Shown one piece after another: positions 41,047-44,151 of a stretch of 44,151 bases of DNA. Origin of the DNA: Clostridiales bacterium mt11 (GTDB taxonomy: Bacteria; Bacillota; Clostridia; Tissierellales; Tepidimicrobiaceae). Below the pieces are notes generated by a model. The model was given only the letters and a program-made list of their open reading frames with translations. It was not told where the DNA came from and searched no databases. The stretch lies in assembly GCA_001282665.1 (NCBI GenBank), contig LN874947.1, positions 170,053 to 214,203 of the forward strand. Direction: 5' to 3'. The translations under genes were made by a program, and so were the position numbers. Each line of letters begins with the position of its first letter. Positions within the stretch are counted from its first letter, which is position 1.

Positions 41047-43285
41047 TACAATTTATTCCTTTTAAAAGACTACTTGCTTTTCCTGTATATAATAATGAAA
41101 GTCTGTGAAGAGGTCTTGTAGAAGCAATATAAAGTAATTTTTTATCATCTTCTGAATTATAATGGTTTTCATCTACATCATAGATAATCACCGCATCAAA
41201 TTCTAATCCCTTAGACATATAAATTGGGATAATAAAGGAACCTATTATATCTTCATAATAATTCCCATCTATAAGCTTTATATCTAATCTATCCTTTATT
41301 TCACCATATAATATCTCACTATCTTTAAAACTCTTACATAGAACAGCTATGGATTTATAATCTTCCTTTTCATAGCCTTTTATGATTTCAACAAGTTTTT
41401 CATCTAAAGCCTTTCTAGTATTTCTAAAGATAATCTCTGGTAAAGTGCCGTTACGGCTAAAACACTCTAATTCTATGGATTTATCTATAAAGTTAGAACT
41501 AAAATCCATTATTTCATTGGTGGAACGAAAGCTCTTAGACATGGTCAATAGCGTGGCTGATTCTTTCTTAAACATTTTTTGTATTTCTTCATAAAAGTCT
41601 AGTTTAGTATGCTTTTCTATGGTTTGATTTATATCTGCAAGAATAGTATATTTAGAATTTGGAAATAGAGAATTTAATATTTCAAAATGGATTGGATAAT
41701 AATCTTGAGCTTCGTCTATGACTACTTGTTTAATATCTTTATAGATATGCTTATTTCCCATTTCTATCTTTAAGAAAGTAAGTGCTAAGGCATCTTCGTA
41801 TTTAAGAACTTCACCTTGTAAATTTTTTACCGTATAAACTCTAATTTCTTCAATATTTTCTGTCAACTCTAAGCCTTCAGCTACAGTATAGAATAATTCC
41901 TTATTTGAAAATATTTCATAATAAAGTTTGAAATAATCTATATTGGTAAATTGACGAATATTTGAAGCCAACTTGCTAATTTCCTTAATGGATATTAGCC
42001 TAGCATAAGGCCTTATTTCAAAAACGTGTTCTGGATATTTAGATATGAATTTTTCAAGTTTTTTTAATCGTCCTGCCTTCTCTTCCCTAATCCTTTCTAA
42101 AATTATGTTTTCAATCTGCTTTAAACCTGCACAGGTAGAAATATATTCACTTCTATTGAGAAATTTAGATTTAAGCAATTGTCTATGGAATAAATATCTA
42201 TTGTTATAGTAAATGTCTTCAAAGGGAGTCATACTATACTCATAATGAAAAATTAATTTTTTGAGTATTATAACGAAAGTACTGGAGGTCTTAAATTCCA
42301 TACTGGATTTTATTAAATCCTTTTCCATGTCATGATCTGCACAAATAATTTCTTCAAAAAATTCATTTCGTGTTTGTAAAGTCCTATCATCTCCTATAAT
42401 ATCATAGCAAATATTTTCAAAGTCTAATGTTTCCACATTATCCTCTCCTAGTTCAGGTAAAACATTGGAAATATATTTGCTAAACAGTATATTTGGTGAG
42501 ATGATTACAATATTATTGTGAGATAAATTAGACATACCTCCTTGATACATTAAATAGGCAATACGATGTAGAGCTACGGAAGTTTTACCACTTCCAGCTA
42601 CTCCTTGTACCATTAAAAGATCATTTTTTTCATCTCGAATAATCATATCTTGGTCTCTTTGAATAGTTTCTAGTATAGTAGTCATCTTTGCTGAAGTGCC
42701 CTGAGATAATAGTTTCCTTAAAAATTCATCTACTATCTGTATATTAGCATCAAAAAAATATTCAAATTTACCTTCTTTAATTTCATACTGACGCTTAAGG
42801 GATACATTTCCTGATATTTCACCTACTGGTGCTTGATAGTAGACAGGTCCCAATTCAAAACGATAAAAGATGCTTGCAATAGGTGAACGCCAATCATAGA
42901 TAAGAATTTCATTGTTTCTATCTATTAAAGTATGTCTACCAATATAAATTTTTTCTAAATCGCTATAACCGTCTTCTGTAAAATCTATTCGTGCAAAATA
43001 TGGAGAATCTTTTAATCTTTTAAGCTTTTGTATTTCGTCTACTTCAGAAAAATAAGATGATGTCTGCATGTTTAGATTTTGCAAATATTGGGCTAATTCT
43101 ACTAACTTATCTATATCCCCTGTTGAATGTCCCATATCTTCCCACATTTCTTCTCGAGAAGAGATTATATCATCCCTACTCACCCCATTTTCAGTAAGTT
43201 TTTGAGATAGCTGTAATTGAATTTCAAGTATAGTTTGGTTAAAATATTCCATTTCCTCTTTTAATTCATCTTCATAACTCCTCAA
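41033..43285 (-). CDS. helD: UvrD/HelD-type helicase (RNA polymerase recycling factor-like)
   Basis: A protein of about 750 residues of the HelD branch of superfamily 1. An N-terminal charged coiled coil (about 1-70) is followed by a linker with RDSPYFARIDF-like sequence (LKDSPYFARIDFTEDGY) and the Walker A GVAGSGKTSVALHRIAYLMY. Motif II is VVIDEAQDYYPIHFEIL. Later motifs are SKYTILADINQTI, SKSFRSTNEIMDFS and YMSKGLEFDAVIIYDVDE. HelD pulls stalled RNA polymerase off DNA. I start at TTG 43285 (MRSYEDELKEEME), eight bases after AAGGAG; a GTG at 43318 would add 11 residues but lacks a ribosome site. Confidence 0.86.
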   Translation of the reverse strand: MRSYEDELKEEMEYFNQTILEIQLQLSQKLTENGVSRDDIISSREEMWEDMGHSTGDIDKLVELAQYLQNLNMQTSSYFSEVDEIQKLKRLKDSPYFARIDFTEDGYSDLEKIYIGRHTLIDRNNEILIYDWRSPIASIFYRFELGPVYYQAPVGEISGNVSLKRQYEIKEGKFEYFFDANIQIVDEFLRKLLSQGTSAKMTTILETIQRDQDMIIRDEKNDLLMVQGVAGSGKTSVALHRIAYLMYQGGMSNLSHNNIVIISPNILFSKYISNVLPELGEDNVETLDFENICYDIIGDDRTLQTRNEFFEEIICADHDMEKDLIKSSMEFKTSSTFVIILKKLIFHYEYSMTPFEDIYYNNRYLFHRQLLKSKFLNRSEYISTCAGLKQIENIILERIREEKAGRLKKLEKFISKYPEHVFEIRPYARLISIKEISKLASNIRQFTNIDYFKLYYEIFSNKELFYTVAEGLELTENIEEIRVYTVKNLQGEVLKYEDALALTFLKIEMGNKHIYKDIKQVVIDEAQDYYPIHFEILNSLFPNSKYTILADINQTIEKHTKLDFYEEIQKMFKKESATLLTMSKSFRSTNEIMDFSSNFIDKSIELECFSRNGTLPEIIFRNTRKALDEKLVEIIKGYEKEDYKSIAVLCKSFKDSEILYGEIKDRLDIKLIDGNYYEDIIGSFIIPIYMSKGLEFDAVIIYDVDENHYNSEDDKKLLYIASTRPLHRLSLLYTGKASSLLKGINCNDIG

Positions 43286-43418
43286 AGCATACTCTCCTTC
43301 CAAATAAATACTTAACACATAATGATTTCATTCTAATATAAATAGAATATTATTATAAGTCTTTAATTTTGGAAGATTTTATAATATAATATATATATAG
43401 AAAGTAATATATTTCATT

Positions 43419-43452
43419 AAAATGCACTAGGGTTACCCCTAGTGCATTTTTA
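43419..43452 (-). terminator. Terminator after the methyltransferase gene
   Basis: AAATGCACTAGGG pairs with CCCTAGTGCATTT around a short loop. A T-run follows on plus and a T-rich stretch (TTTTAATG) on minus. It separates the methyltransferase from helD and could work in both directions. Confidence 0.75.
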
Positions 43453-43513
43453 AATTTTTATATTATTAATTGACATCATCTTAATTATTTATTTTAATTT
43501 ATCACTTATAGTT

Positions 43514-44151
43514 TTATTTCACCGCAGTTATCATCGGTTCCATATCTATTGGTGCTTTTAATCCTATAGATATCTTTACTACTCTTTTAATCAATTCATC
43601 AATAGAATCTAAATCCTTTGGTCTGTCTTCATCTGTAAATTGCTGAAAAAGTTTATATGCTGCAACTCTTCCACTATGGGAAGGTAATACTTCCTTAAAA
43701 CCTACTTTCCTTAACCAAGACATATAGGTCTTACCAGAAGGATGTATTGTCTTACAAGCTTGAACATTAATAATTTTATCTTGTATATCTTCTAAAAATG
43801 AAATATTAATATTATCAAAGGAAGCTCTACCATCCAATGATAATCTTTTACTTAACTCCTCCTCCGACATTTTAACTGTCAGCCCATATTGAATTGCATA
43901 TTCATCATCAATATTTCTATCAAATAATATCAGCTTACAAAGTTCATTACCTAATTCAGCAATCCAAAAATCATTTTCTTGTCCATCTTTATAATCACTT
44001 AATGCTTCATAATAGATTCTTAATCGTCCTCCTGGCTTTAATACTCGATATAATTCTTCTAATGTTTTTTTAGGATTTGGAGTTTGTTCTACAGACGAAG
44101 CAGCCATTACTCCATCAAAGGTATTATCTTCAAAGGGCAACTTGGTTCCAA
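43514..44151 (-). CDS. Class I SAM-dependent methyltransferase, C-terminal part (cut by window edge)
   Basis: The frame is open to the window edge, where it reads GTK-LPFEDNTFDGVMAASSVE and then QTPNPKKTLEELYRVLKPGG. This is the post-motif I to motif III part of an UbiE/Methyltransf_11-type enzyme: LPFEDNTFD then LEELYRVLKPGGRL. The SAM-binding GxGxG lies beyond the edge. The C-terminal 150 residues are a less conserved, mostly helical extension that I do not recognise. The substrate is unknown. The TTG at 44140 is not the true start, because family sequence continues upstream of it. Confidence 0.8.
   Translation of the reverse strand, partial: GTKLPFEDNTFDGVMAASSVEQTPNPKKTLEELYRVLKPGGRLRIYYEALSDYKDGQENDFWIAELGNELCKLILFDRNIDDEYAIQYGLTVKMSEEELSKRLSLDGRASFDNINISFLEDIQDKIINVQACKTIHPSGKTYMSWLRKVGFKEVLPSHSGRVAAYKLFQQFTDEDRPKDLDSIDELIKRVVKISIGLKAPIDMEPMITAVK

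Overview
The window reads as a chromosome segment from a low-GC, Gram-positive, anaerobic amino-acid fermenter of the class Clostridia. The best fit by gene content is a Stickland-type organism of the Tissierellales/Peptostreptococcales kind; this placement is inference, as no rRNA or marker phylogeny was possible. The support is a complete selenocysteine-containing glycine reductase operon (trxB-trxA-grdE-grdA-grdB-grdC-grdD), riboswitch-controlled leaders, lipoproteins with LxGC lipoboxes, strong AGGAGG ribosome binding sites, and A/T-rich promoters of the TTGnnn-N17-TATAAT type. I saw no phage, IS element, CRISPR array, tRNA or rRNA.

Layout. 1-404 is the N-terminal part of rpoN (sigma-54), cut by the window edge. 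555-5505 (minus) is a nucleoside-type ABC importer, nupN-O-P-Q. 5642-12994 (minus) is the glycine reductase operon. It is headed by a promoter, a tandem glycine riboswitch and a terminator (13299-13589). Both selenoproteins have an in-frame UGA: U45 in GrdA, U350 in GrdB. Upstream are nptA (Na/phosphate symporter with PhoU domain), trmL and a Cof-type phosphatase. 16754-19571 (minus) is a btuF-btuC-btuD vitamin B12 importer behind a cobalamin riboswitch. 19916-25498 (minus) is a tightly packed six-gene run: DUF503, nth, an FtsA-like protein, vanW-like, DUF2225 and ogt. Then come kbl and queG (minus), a ttcA-like gene (plus), nfo (minus) and rodA (plus).

30934-33518 (plus) is a padR / DUF1700-HAAS / DUF4097 module followed by a decayed tandem copy of the DUF4097 gene. 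The rest holds nudC and tdk (minus), an ABC ATPase-permease pair without a binding protein (plus), a small membrane protein, a cyclophilin lipoprotein, an isochorismatase-type hydrolase and an OppC-like permease fused to an M28-peptidase-like domain. A CWC zinc-finger-like peptide, a broken acyl-carrier-protein-like gene, a HelD-type helicase and a truncated SAM methyltransferase end the window (all minus).

How the genes work together. Thioredoxin reductase and thioredoxin supply electrons to selenoprotein A. GrdB/GrdE bind and activate glycine, and GrdC/GrdD release acetyl phosphate using inorganic phosphate. The leader should raise expression when glycine is plentiful, because the last stem of the second glycine aptamer and the terminator use the same bases. 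Phosphate import (nptA, next door) and glycine formation from threonine breakdown (kbl, 12 kb away) are plausibly linked, but that is inference.

The most unusual items are the OppC/M28-like fusion with altered metal-site residues (38527-40380), the ACP-like relic overlapping helD (40813-41046), the decaying DUF4097 duplicate with a 114-bp internal repeat (32903-33518), the near-palindromic divergent promoter between queG and ttcA, and recurring strong hairpins without a T-run between genes of the grd and nup operons.
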